Assembly: GCA_035222895.1 (NCBI GenBank)
Contig: JAVYIG010001608.1
Span: 62,001 to 126,000 of the forward strand
Source of the DNA: Strongylocentrotus droebachiensis
Taxonomy: Eukaryota > Echinodermata > Echinoidea > Camarodonta > Strongylocentrotidae
Reading direction: 5' to 3'
Length of the DNA: 64,000 nucleotides
Part shown: piece by piece, positions 12,740 through 23,989 of the stretch
Layout of the letters: every line of letters begins with the position of its first letter
Numbering within the stretch: the first letter of the stretch is position 1
The notes under the pieces: generated by a model
What the model was told of the DNA's origin: nothing
Databases searched by the model: none
The model's input: only the letters and a program-made list of their open reading frames with translations
Translations under genes and position numbers: made by a program

Positions 12740-15700
12740 TACTGCAATAAATTTGAATAGGCTTTGTCGACCGGGCTTTCTACACAAAATGTATATTCAT
12801 AGTCTGCTTGAGTTCGAATGCTCTCACAGGTATACGGATATTCCTTAACGACAAGAATTGTGTTTGAAAGAAAAAGGGAATCTTTGGAGGATGCATTAAT
12901 GTTTAACCCAAACCCGAAACACCTGGTACGGTGAGTGTACATTCTTCCGTTATGTCTTTTCAAAGAGGAGCCATGAGAATGATCCGTCGATTGATTTTCA
13001 AAGAAAACCCCATCGCACTATAATTTTTACAAAGAACATAATTTGTGTTGCATCTACCTGCTTGTAAAATTTGAATAGGCTCTGTCGACCGCGCTTTCTA
13101 CACCAAAATTATAATTGTTGTGCCTTTTAACGCTAGACCCTTTTTTCTTCACGCGATTGCATCTGATCGCAAATGAATGCTGTTGCGATGCGACTATACA
13201 CGTTTGTAAACCTTTCGAAAAGGAATCTCCGCCCATGACAGAAACTACTCATACATCCCCATATGTTTCCCCGAATCTCAAACGTTAGGGTTCTGGTTTT
13301 TTCTTTCTTTCAAACTTACCCTACAACATTGAGAACTATCCACAAGCCTCTACGTAACCAGAACACACAGTTATTGTCTGCGATCAGCTGCGATCAGTTG
13401 CAATCAAAATGAGATCGTATGCGCTCTGTTCCTTGTATAGAAGATTTTCAAGCTTTCCGCATCTCTCTCCCCAGCCACATTTATAATTTTTCATCTTTGC
13501 TGGGCCGGATTAAACTGTTATGGATGCGATAGCTGAACAGTGTCTACTTAATATATAGGCGCCGGTCGGGGTGGATACTTAAAATGAAATTCAAGCATAA
13601 AGCTACAGTACGGAAAGATCGATTGATAGTCGATTTATTTAAACTATTATTTACATTTGAGAGACATAACAAAATTGATATTCATAGTCTGCTTGAGTGC
13701 GAATGCTCTCAAAGAAATAGGGATATTCCTTAACGACAAGAATTGTGTTTGAAAGAAAAAGGGAATCTTTGGAGGATGCATAAATGTTTAACTCAACCCC
13801 GAAACACCTGGTACGGTGAGTGTACATTCTTCCGTTATCTCTTTTCAAAGAGGAGCCATGAGAATGATCCGTCGATTGATTTTCAAAGAAAACCCCATCG
13901 CATTATAACTTTTACAAAAAACATAATTTGTGTTTCATCTACCTGCATGTAAAATTTGAATAGGCTTTGTCGACCGGGCTTTCTACACCAAAATTATAAT
14001 TGTCGTGCCTTTTACCGCTAGACCCTTTTTTCTTCATGCGATTGCATCTGATCGCAAATGAATGCTGTTGCAATGCGACTATACACGTTTGTAAACCTTT
14101 CGAAAAGGAATCTCCGCCCATGACAGAAACTACTCATACATCCCCATATTATGTTTCCTCGAATCTCAAACGTTAGTTTGTTTTTTTTTTCTTTTCTTCA
14201 AACTTACCCTACAACATTGAAAACTATCCACAAGCCTCTACGTAACCAGAACACACAGTTATTGTCTGCGATCAGCTGCGATCAGTTGCAATCAAATGGG
14301 ATCGTATGCGCTCTGTTCCTTGTATAGAAGATTTTCAAGCTTTCCGCATCTCTCTCCCCAGCCACATTCATAATTTTTCATCTTTGCTGGGCCGGATTAA
14401 ACTGTTTTGGATGCGATAGCTGAACAGTGTCCACTTAATATATAGGCGCCGGTCGGGGTGGATAATTAAAATGAAATTCAAGCATAAAGCTACAGTACGG
14501 AAAGATCGATTGATAGTCGTTTTATTTAAACTATTATATACATTTGAGAGACATAACAAAATTGATATTCATAGTCTGCTTGAGTGCAAATGCTCTCACA
14601 AAAATAGGGATTTTCCTTAACGACAAGAATTGTGTTTGAAAGAAAAAGGGAATCTTTGGAGGATGCATAATGTTTAACCAATCCCCGAAACTCCTGGTAC
14701 GGTGAGTGTACATTCTTCCGTTATGTCTTTTCAAAGAGGAGCCATGAGAATGATCCGTCGATTGATTTTCAAAGAAAACCCCATCGCACTATAATTTTTT
14801 ACAAAGAACATAATTTGTGTTTCACTTACCTGCATGTAAAATTTGAATAGGCTCTGTCGACCGCGCTTTCTACACCAAAATTATAATTGTTGTGCCTTTT
14901 ACCGCTAGACCCTTTTTTCTTCACGCGATTGCATCTGATCGCAAATGAATGCTGTTGCAATGCGACTATACACGTTTGTAAACCTTTCGAAAAGGAATTT
15001 CCGCCCATGACAAAAACTACTCATACATCCCCATATGTTTCCTCGAATCTCAAACGTTAGGGTTCTGGTTTTTTCTTTCTTTCAAACTTACCCTACAACA
15101 CTGAGAACTATCCACAAGCCTCTACGTAACCAGAACACACAGTTATTGTCTGCGATCAGCTGCGATCAGTTGCAATCAAAATGAGATCGTATGCGCTCTG
15201 TTCCTTGTATAGAAGATTTTCAAGCTTTCCGCACTTCTCTCCCCAGCCACATTTATAATTTTTCATCTTTGCTGGGCCGGATTAAACTGTTTTGGATGCG
15301 ATAGCTGAACAGTGTCCACTTAATAATTATATAGGCGCCGGTCGGGGTGGATAATTAAAATGAAATTCAAGCATAAAGCTACAGTACGGAAAGATCGATT
15401 GATAGTCGTTTTATTTAAACTATTATATACATTTGAGAGACATAACAAAATTGATATTCATAGTCTGCTTGAGTGCGAATGCTCTCACAAAAATAGGGAT
15501 ATTCCTTAACGACAAGAATTGTGTTTGAAAGAAAAAGGGAATCTTTGGAGGATGCATAAAATGTTTAACCCAACCCCGAAACACCTGGTAAGGTGAGTGT
15601 ACATTCTTCCGTTATGTCTTTTCAAAGAGGAGCCATGAGAATGATCCGTCGATTGATTTTCAAAGTACCCCATAGCACTATAAAGTATACAAAGAACATC

Positions 15701-16455
15701 ATTTGTGTTTCGTCTACCTGCTTGTAAAATTTGAATAGGCTCTGTCGACCGGGCTTTCTACATCAAATTATAATTGTTGTGCCTTTTACCGCTAGACCCT
15801 TTTTCCTTCACGCGATTGTATCTGATCGCAAATGAATGCTGTTGCAATTCGACTATACACGTTTGTAAACCTTTCAAAAAGGAATTTCCGCCCATGACAA
15901 AAACTACTCATACATCCCCATAATGTTTCCTCGAATCTCAAACGTTAGGGTTCTGTTTTTTTTCTTTCTTTCAAACTTACCCTACAACATTGAGAACTAT
16001 CCACAAGCCTCTACGTAACCAGAACACACAGTTATTGTCTGCGATCAGCTGCGATCAGTTGCAATCAAATGGGATCGTATGCGCTCTGTTCCTCGTATAG
16101 AAGATTTTCAAGCTTTCCGCATCTCTCTCCCCAGCCACATTTATAATTTGTCATCTTTGCTGGGCCGGATTAAACTGTTTTGGATGCGATAGCTGAACAG
16201 TGTCCACTTAATATATAGGCGCCGGTCGGGGTGGATAATTAAAATGAAATTCAAGCATAAAGCTACAGTACGGAAAGATCGATTGATAGTCGTTTTATTT
16301 AAACTATTATATACATTTGAGAGACATAACAAAATTGATATTCATAGTCTGCTTGAGTGCGAATGCTCTCACAAAAATAGGGATATTCCTTAACGACAAG
16401 AATTGTGTTTGAAAGAAAAAGGGAATCTTTGGAGGATGCATAAAATGTTTAAGAG
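12740..16455. repeat. ~886-bp tandem array, about four units
   Basis: TCATAGTCTGCTTGAG recurs at 12797, 13682, 14569, 15458 and 16342 (spacing 884-889). Units are ~95% alike, with short open frames repeated because the DNA is repeated. Each unit includes TCAAGCATAAAGCTACAGTA and CTGCGATCAGCTGCGATCAG. Confidence 0.95.
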
Positions 16456-17699
16456 GTCACTTCTTTTTGGCCACCCCTTAAAAAATGTCCTTCACAACAC
16501 ACACATAAACCAAAATCGAGGGGTTCGACCCCCCCCCCCCCCCCCCACCCCTTCTTACGCGCCTGATTCAGATATTAGTCTAGACAGTAAAAGCTAGAAT
16601 GTGTACAGGAAGACTCATTCCTAAAATTATACATACATACTTCCAGAGATGTTGGTGCTTTCATAAACAAGTACAATTCGTTGTGTGGCAGAAGTGGATG
16701 AAACTCATGTGAGCGAGAAAACACACATGACTGTATTTGTGTTTATTTATTCAAATATTGTTTCTCTATTAAAGTTTTCCAGCAAGACAAAGTGTAAGGT
16801 GGTTTGTAACTTTGTAAATTGTACAACTCAGATTAAAACATGGAGATACAGTGAGTTCAAACATTCATGTATTTGAATTGTCTATTTTTTTTGGTCAGAT
16901 TTGACTCATTACAGACTCAACAAACAGATACAAACATACACTTGAAACAATCCCCAGGACTGAAACAGGAATGAAGAGCATATTTTATGAAGCGGGCCAG
17001 TTTAGATACAAATTTTGTAAAAGGCTATGATTTTAACCTAATGCATGCAAAAGTGTCTGGCTGTCTTTTCCTGTGTCAGTTTCGGTCCCTTCTTTGGTTA
17101 GTAAAGAGACCACTTTGTGCCCGGGACTACCTGTACAATTATTTGTCAACAATATTCACATTGCTAGCAAGTTTTACAGGCAGTTAAAAAACCTCATCGG
17201 CTGGGAAGCAGAAAGTGTTGTCTCAACACAACATTGTAAACCATGGATTAGTATAAGGTGAAAAGATATGAATGGAATGATGTCGCTGAAACACATTTAT
17301 TAAAGCATTAACAACTGAGAAATAGCAGCCCAAAGAGGGCGAGAAAAAAACACAAAAACAAACAAACATTCAAAACTGAAAAATATCAGCCCAAAAAGGG
17401 CGAGAGAAAAAAAAGAAGAAAACAAAAAAGATTTCCGACCGACCCATGTTTAGCACCTAAGGCACAATATATTTTTATTTTTTAGGCCTCATATTTAATT
17501 ACGTGACGGATTTATACAATTGGCATTCGGAATGTCGCCAGAATGCCCCACTCAGAATCCATTGTTTTGTTAGAACAGAATATAAAACAATGAAAATACA
17601 ATTTACAAACAAATATGCAAGTTTTAATAAGTGAACCCATAATTATTTACAAAAATTTAAGTACAAAATAGAATCATAGTGACAATTAAAGTGAGGTGG

Positions 17700-18084
17700 A
17701 GAAAAGAAAAAAATCTCACTTTTTTATTTCACTAGCGCAAGTGATATTTTCTTTATTCGTTTCTTTCTTTCCGTCGGCTTATTTTTGTCAAGAAAGCCGG
17801 TAATATCAGCGACACTTAATTGTTTTCACCAATCTCTTCAATTCTCTCACTTTTTATTTCTCTAGCGCCAGTGATATTGCATTTCATTTTCTTTATTTAT
17901 TTCCGACGGCTTAGGTTTTATCATGAAAGCCGGTAAAATCAGCGATATTTAATCGTTTTCGCTTCTATCCCTCTCACTTTTTATTTCTCTAGCGCGAGTG
18001 ATATTTGAATTAATTTTCTTTATTCATTTCTTTCTTTCCGTCGGCTTAATTTTTGTCACAAAGCCGGTAATATCAGCGACAACT
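17700..18084. repeat. ~130-bp tandem repeat, three units
   Basis: CTCACTTTTTATTTCTCTAGCGC, TTCTTTCCGTCGGCTTA (written here in parts), AAGCCGGTAATATCAGCGAC recur at ~17705, 17838 and 17970. A reverse-complement relative is at 12310-12410. Confidence 0.8.
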
Positions 18085-18916
18085 AATTGTCTCCGTAGGG
18101 GCAACAAAGTCTTGCCGATAATTATTGTTTTTAGATCTCCGTAGGGGCAACGAAACCTTGCCAATATTTATTGTTTTTAGATCTCCGTAGGGGCAACAAA
18201 ACGTTGCCGATAATTATTGTTTTTAGATCTCCGGAGGGGCAACAAAACCTTGCCGATAATTATTGTTTTTAGATCTCCGGAGGGGCAACAAAACCTTGCC
18301 GATAATTATTGTTTTTAGACCTCCGTAGGGGCAACAAAGTCTTGCCGATAATTATTGTTTTTAGATCTCCGTAGGGGCAACAAAACCTTGCCGATAATTA
18401 TTGTTTTTAGATCTCCATAGGGGCAGCTAAGTCCTGCCGATTATTATTGTTTTTAGATCTCCGTAGGGGCAACAAAACCTTGCCGATAATTATTGTTTTT
18501 AGATCTCCGTAGGGGCAACAAAACCTTGCTGATAATTGTTGTTTTTAGATCTCCGTAGGGGCAACAAAGTCTTGCCGATAATTATTGTTTTTAGATCTCC
18601 GGAGGGTCAACAAAACCTTGCCGATAATTATTGTTTTTAGATCTCCGTAGGGGCAACAGAGTCTTGCCGATAATTATTGTTTTTAGATCTCCGTAGGGGC
18701 AACAAAGCCTTGCCGATAATTATTGTTTTTAGATCTCCGTAGGTCAACAAAACCTTGCCGATAATTATTGGTTTTAGATCTCCGTAGGGGCAACAAAGTA
18801 TTGCCGATAATTATCGTTTTTAGATCTCCGTAGGGGCAACAAAACCTTGCCGATTATTATTGTTTTTAGATCTCCGTAGGGGCAACAAAACCTTGCCGAT
18901 AATTATTGTTTTTAGA
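18085..18916. repeat. 46-bp satellite, ~18 copies
   Basis: Unit of 46 bp starting TCTCCGTAGGGGCAACAAA and ending TTATTGTTTTTAGA. The units are contiguous with point variation and no spacers. Confidence 0.97.
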
Positions 18917-19235
18917 AGTAGAAAATTTAAAAAGCAGGCATGCATGATCAAGATAATCTTCAAAAAGGGAAAACAATCAACGTATTAATGAGGAAAACAA
19001 AATTGAAACGGGAGAGATATTTTTAAAACACCCCCGCTTTTTACTGCCGTTTTGAACGGAATCGAGCGCTTTTGTAATACTGCCGTACAGAATATCGCGC
19101 TTCTTTCTGCCGTAGAGGACAGTATGCGCATTCAGTGACAACGCATAACAAGAGCGCGCGATCGCGCTCATAGTCGCGCATTTTGAGCGCGATCAATTGC
19201 GTGCGATCAGTGTGACGTTGATCGCAGGCGGAACT

Positions 19236-19262
19236 GTACATGCACATCTACAGTACATGTAC
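19236..19262. repeat. 17-bp minisatellite, right part
   Basis: GTACATGCACATCTACAGTA continues the array of 1403-1530 in register once one GTAC is removed. Confidence 0.85.
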
Positions 19263-21842
19263 TCTATGGATCATAAATTATGTGAACATTTACCGGTACA
19301 TGAAACTTTGTAGGCCTATATTACTGATGGAAGTGGCTAGACTACAGTCTTTACACCGTTGCTTATCAAGCTACATGTACATGTATTTTGTTGTATATAC
19401 TGTACATGTGAGCTGAACACATCTACATACACGTACAGTACATGAGACTGGCACAACAAGCTTTAATAGCAGTTTTAGTGAATACAGTATTACCTCAGTC
19501 TGGAATCAAATCTTCTTTGGTGATGAATGTACATACTGTACTTTGTTTATTAAAATTCACATAGCAAATGACTACATTACAAGTTCTGAAGAGTAAAGAG
19601 CCTCATACCAACAATTGCTGATACAATCTCAACTACAGTACTGCTTCTTTTACTGTATACATGTGTGGCAAGTATGACTCTGTACTTGTCATGTCTGATG
19701 GATAAAGACTATCGCAACCTTGCCAAACTGCATACTTGACCTCTGTGGTGGAGGGGGTCAAAGCCAAGAATGCTTCCCTATACAGAGCTCTAAACCACAA
19801 GCTATGTATGTCACCAGACCAGACCTGCAAATGTAATATTTCCAGCTCACAGTTCGATGCCCTCAACTCTTTGCTCTCATGACGTCAAGGATTTTGCTGA
19901 CCTATTTAACAACTGCGGGCTGACCTACCCACATATATCCCCTTCTGTTTCTATTGCGGTATTGTGTCTGAATGGATAAATTGGAAAGGCAGGAACTAAT
20001 AATGTACACTTTCGCACATAATGTTCTTGTTGTACTGCAAAGTGCAAAATAAAAGGATATTTGTACAGTTCATAAATGTATGTGTATATTTCTGGCAGCC
20101 TACATGTAGTATTAGTAGTGTAATCTGTACACTGCATTTGATATTAACAGTGTACTTTAACCATACTTCGTAGTAGGTCCATGTTTTAACACACATCCCT
20201 CCTGTAAGTGTAATCTGTATGCAGAGCTACACACTGCTGGTTTAGTGTAAAATAAATGATACATGATGCATTTATGTACTTAAATACCTCATATCATCTT
20301 GTAGGATGAAGTACAACCGAGTGAACCGACCATCATGAAGGCATGATCTGAATGATATTATGTACATTTTATTTTTCAACTATTCTGAAGCGTTACTTAT
20401 AAAGCGCTTACAGCATGTAGAAATCATCAATGATCTCTCAATTTTCATGAAATAATCAATGTACATTTATGATAACCTGTTTACTACTGGTTTCTGTTAT
20501 TCCCAAGGTCTTTAACATGTACATGTTTTAAAGGAACCACACAGATCCATCTGAGGGACAATGACACAATGGGTTTACTTTAGTCCCATGCATAGAATGA
20601 AGAATCTCATTATGTTTGATCAAGAGTTGCTATTTGATGGTAAATACATTCACTCCACCTAGTCTCTTTGAGCAAATTGTAAAATTCTCTGGTGCACAAG
20701 TCTCTGGAGTAACTATATGTACATGTACCAGTGTATGTAATGCACATGATTGTACAGTCAAACCTGTCTTTTGAGGCCACCCAAGGGAAACACAAAAAGT
20801 GACCACTGTACGTACATGTAGACAGGTGTTTGTCCAATAGTCCAGATACAATTTAAATTCTATTAACCACCCAAGATAATTGACCAGGCAATATTTTTGT
20901 GTTTGGGGTAAATCTATTCAAAAGACACAGCAGATTTGTAAATTACTACGTGTATGGTGTAGATCTACATGTATGTCCAGTTTGATTAAAGTCAGTATAA
21001 ACTTGTGAGTAACGGTAGTGGTACATGAATTTTCTATTCATATTGGGCAATATATTAAAGCATAGTCCCTCCTAGACTGAAAGCTTCAGTCTCTGATATC
21101 GACGGTTGTTCTGCTGAGATTGCATCTGGCTCAACAAATGTCAGTTTTATTAAAGAAATGACCCATATCAGACAGTTATTTCTGTCTATGTCCCTCCCTA
21201 CAACTGTAAAGTGATGGGACTCAACTGAAAAAAATACACTAAACAGTAAACACACTCTCTCTTGAACACGAACGTTCTCATTAGCCAATGATATCCCACT
21301 TGAGGATCAGGACAAAGTACATGTACAGAACAGATTCAGACTTCAGAGACAGATTCAGAATGTTCCCTCGCTTTAGCAAAGCATGACATCGAGATCCATT
21401 TTCAATCACTGAATGATTACTACATGTCCATTTACATGTTAACAAAGGTATTGTAGACTAATCACTTTATCAAAAGTTGTTAAAATATGTGTCCAGTTTA
21501 TATCAAATACAGTAGTATCAATTTAATTGTACATTAGTTATCCCATTTTGTCATGAATAATCAAAAGTAAACACCTAAAGATCAAGAGTTAGATCTCCAG
21601 TGTATGTAAAACTGTATCCATATTCCTTTCTTTTTCTTTTTTTCTTCTAGTCTTTTTCTTGATTGAAACCAAATTAAAAACCAAACATGTTGTGCTGCTT
21701 GGTCTACTTGGTACGTTTGATCAGACACCCAAGAGAATCTTTATTCTCAGTTTTCTTATATATAACTGATTTTCTTATAAAATTGAAGATATGGCGTATA
21801 TATTCAATACTGAATGAACGCCATTAAACTATTACCTACAAC
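19263..21842. other. AT-rich region, probably intron of the Bcl-2-like gene
   Basis: It contains frequent ACATGTA words and a partial AGTCAAACCTGTC repeat at 20754-20830. Candidate acceptor-led frames tested (after 19810, 20040, 21220) gave no BH2 end or membrane anchor. Confidence 0.45.
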
Positions 21843-22140
21843 AACAACAACAACCCAAGAGACTGAGAGGATAAGGTTGGGGAGCCTCAGAAGAAGAAGT
21901 ACCCCTGGTAGTAGTAGAGGAAGAAGTACTGTACATGTAGTTGAAGAAAGAAGAGAAGAGAAGAAAAGAAGAAGAAAAGAAGAAGAAGGGGGAAAAGGAG
22001 GAGAAGAACCTTCAAGATTGAATGAAGCAGACTACACCAAAGAAGAAGAAGAACACAAAGGAGGAAGGAAAGAAGAAAAAGGAGGAAGGATAGAACTTAG
22101 ATTAGAAGGAGGAGAAGAAGGAGGAGGAGGACAAAGAGGT
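21843..22140 (+). repeat. Purine-rich GAA/GGA tract
   Basis: About 300 bases are almost pure A/G with AAGAAG and GGAGGA blocks. A 128-codon open frame across it (Glu/Lys/Arg/Gly) is explained by composition, so I do not call a gene. Confidence 0.6.
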
Positions 22141-22284
22141 GTCATGTTTGTGAGTGCACTGTCCATGAACCAAAATGATCTTATGAATATGATGATGTAG
22201 CCCAAGTTGTAAGTTGTAGGCCATGCATGATTAGGAATTAAATAAATACTCGGTAATAATGTTAGAATAGTAAAGGGCGCTATT

Positions 22285-22710
22285 TCAGAATCATATCCAT
22301 ACTCTGACCTGACCTCTGGCGTGGAGATACCCTACTAAAACATACCAAAAATCAACATCAACTGTTCAAATAATGGTCATGATTTAAAAGTCGTTATGTT
22401 TCTTAATAGTAATAGACTAATAGTCTACCTGTTTAATTTTGTGTCAATTTGCAATTGTATAGTATTGTGCAGCAGTTTGCCATGAATCCTGTGAGAAAGT
22501 GTAGACCTAGATCTATATAATAAGTCTTTGTTTTAAGGAAATATACTCCAAAAAAGATGAGAAAATTGACACCAAACAGGTGAGAAACATAACGACTTTT
22601 AAATCATGACCAGTTCTAACAATTGATGAAGATTTTTTAGATGATTTTTTTTTTGTATTTTGGGTATCTCCACGCCAGAGTTACGGGTCAAATTATGGAT
22701 ATGATTCTGA
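22285..22710. mobile_element. Foldback MITE next to the Bcl-2-like splice donor
   Basis: TCAGAATCATATCCAT (22285-22300) and its exact complement (22695-22710) bound arms of about 120 bp containing TCTGGCGTGGAGATACCC and AAAGTCGTTATGTTTCT in opposite orientations. It ends 30 bases from the exon. A half copy at 34490-34590 carries TCTCCACGCCGGAGTTACGG. Confidence 0.75.
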
Positions 22711-22741
22711 ATAAGTGCCTAGTAAAGCTTTAGTTCATTAC

Positions 22742-23191
22742 CCATCCTCCATTCGCATGAATCCATGTGATGAGATGAGAATTGATGTAGGCGACCATCA
22801 GCTCTTCAACCGTGGGGAACGCCCGGGGGATGTCCTTCTCTTGACACCACTCGCACAGGGCTCCTCCGAAAGAGAAAAATGCTACAATTCGTCCCCAAGA
22901 AATAACACCGTCTACAAAAAGCTCACTTGTAACGGCCTTAAATGTCGAACTGATAGTATTTTCAGTAATTTTCAGTTGATTTGGCATATCACTGAAAGAA
23001 TCTCTGTAGTCATTCATGAGTTTTTCGGAGAGATTTACGATGGCTTCATGAAGATCCTCTGGAACATTTTCGACTGATGACATGATGGTTGACAAGCAAT
23101 CATTTTCCTCTGCATCAACACCATTTCCCAAACATTGCAGTCTGTAACGTAGATAATCTGCAACTATGCTTGCTGTGCTGATATCTGGCAT
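22742..23191 (-). CDS. Bcl-2 family protein, first coding exon (BH4-BH3-like-BH1-BH2)
   Basis: One 150-codon exon starts at ATG 23191. Residues 9-22 (IVADYLRYRLQCLG) fit BH4. Residues 47-60 occupy the BH3 place but have Ser-Glu where Gly-Asp is usual. Residues 90-109 are BH1 (DGVISWGRIVAFFSFGG), and 143-150 (WIHANGGW) open BH2. The exon ends exactly at the BH2 Trp before donor GTAATG, the position of the intron conserved across this family. BH1 spacing (one residue more than BCL-xL) resembles MCL1/BFL-1, while MVAY...WIH-GGW resembles BCL-w. Prosurvival function at mitochondrial/ER membranes is inferred. An in-frame TGA lies 7 codons upstream; TTACAAG before ATG could instead be an acceptor. 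The exon with the rest of BH2 and the membrane anchor was not found between 19240 and 22740. Confidence 0.88.
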
Positions 23192-23192
23192 C

Positions 23193-23720
23193 TTGTAAAA
23201 CCTTCTTATTCAGTTAGAAATATACCAAAACAGGTCACAAATTTGTATTTTTATTTTGATCAGGTATCAGCCTCAAGATCTGCACAATGCACATTAACCT
23301 TATAACGTACGTACGCGCGCAGAGATCAACGTTCAACTCACATGTAAATCGAACGGTAATTCCCCGTTATACTCGTACGCATTCGCATGCGTACGTGTAC
23401 GCAGTTGTGAATGAAGGATTCTTCAACTTCACAAAGGATTTATTTCATTTTGTTGCGTTTGTATAAACATTTATTTTATTTAATTAGTCACTATCAAAAA
23501 GCATGAATATAATATTTTTACTCAAATAAAATAATTTGTAGTTTTAATGTATTTCTACACCCATTATTTAACTATTTACTTTTGTACTCAAAAGTAAGTT
23601 TACCCCTTACAAAATGCACTCGTCTATTTACGGAAACTCATCGTAGCATGACGTCACATGTACATGTGTCCGAGATCAAATAATCCACCGCTCACATGCT
23701 TTTTTAGTCGATTTCTTGGA
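23193..23720 (-). promoter_or_regulatory. Upstream region of the Bcl-2-like gene with a palindromic CRE
   Basis: A CpG-containing stretch (23305-23405, ACGTACGCGC and CGTACGCATTCGCATGCGTACG) and TGACGTCA at 23649-23656, a full cAMP-response-element consensus, lie upstream. Promoter status is inferred from position only. Confidence 0.35.
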
Positions 23721-23989
23721 AAATATATTGCATAACCTGCACGACTGTACCTGTAACTTTCCAGAGAGGAAATGAAAGGAGTCCCGTCCCGGCCGATGAT
23801 GCAATACATGTATTTCCATTTTAACCAAACTTTGAAAATGACAGTGTGAATATGATGGCTATTTTTTTAATATAAGTAGCCCAAAGTAGGCTAGCAGTAT
23901 ATAGTTCAGGTTGAGTTTACGTCACAATCGGGTGGGGTGAATGCCCTCACTTTTTCAAGTACAGGTAGAACATGATCTTATCCATTAAT

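Larger units (their letters stand above)
9303..17572. mobile_element. Nested ~8.3-kb foldback transposon
   Basis: Long inverted arms, about 9303-10520 and 16515-17572, share outer CAATGGATTCTGAGTGGGGC, GTAGTCCCGGGCACAAAGTG, GAAGGGACCGAAACTGACAC and inner GATTCAGATATTAGT/GGGGTCGGACCCCTC sequences. Between them lie an inverted fragment (10735-11090) and the ~886-bp tandem array. Architecture resembles Foldback/Galileo elements; no transposase seen. Confidence 0.8.
1531..19235. mobile_element. 17.7-kb TIR-bounded, apparently non-coding transposon with nested elements
   Basis: The left end (1531-1555) and the complement of the right end (19211-19235) are identical over 25 bp beginning AGTTCCGCCTGCGATCAAC. 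Similarity continues weakly inward (GATCGC-rich). GTAC flanks both sides (1527-1530, 19236-19239), and deleting the segment plus one GTAC restores a perfect minisatellite unit. Inside are subterminal repeats, satellites and an 8.3-kb foldback; no transposase-like frame was seen. The superfamily is open: 4-bp duplications occur in Chapaev, Ginger, Sola1 and Academ groups. Later insertions and expansions probably account for much of its length. Confidence 0.8.

Noticed and set aside
12712..16332. Repeated 60-80-codon minus-strand frames
   Set aside because: They recur only because of the 886-bp tandem array and show no codon-level conservation beyond the DNA.
18085..18916. Possible CRISPR-like array
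   Set aside because: The 46-bp units are contiguous with no unique spacers, and the DNA is eukaryotic.
19633..19810. Candidate Bcl-2-like 3' exon after TTTGCAG
   Set aside because: The frame stays open for 59 codons but has no BH2 continuation and no hydrophobic anchor.
21814..22200. 128-codon Glu/Lys/Arg/Gly-rich frame
   Set aside because: Purine-rich tract without stops; no conserved motif.
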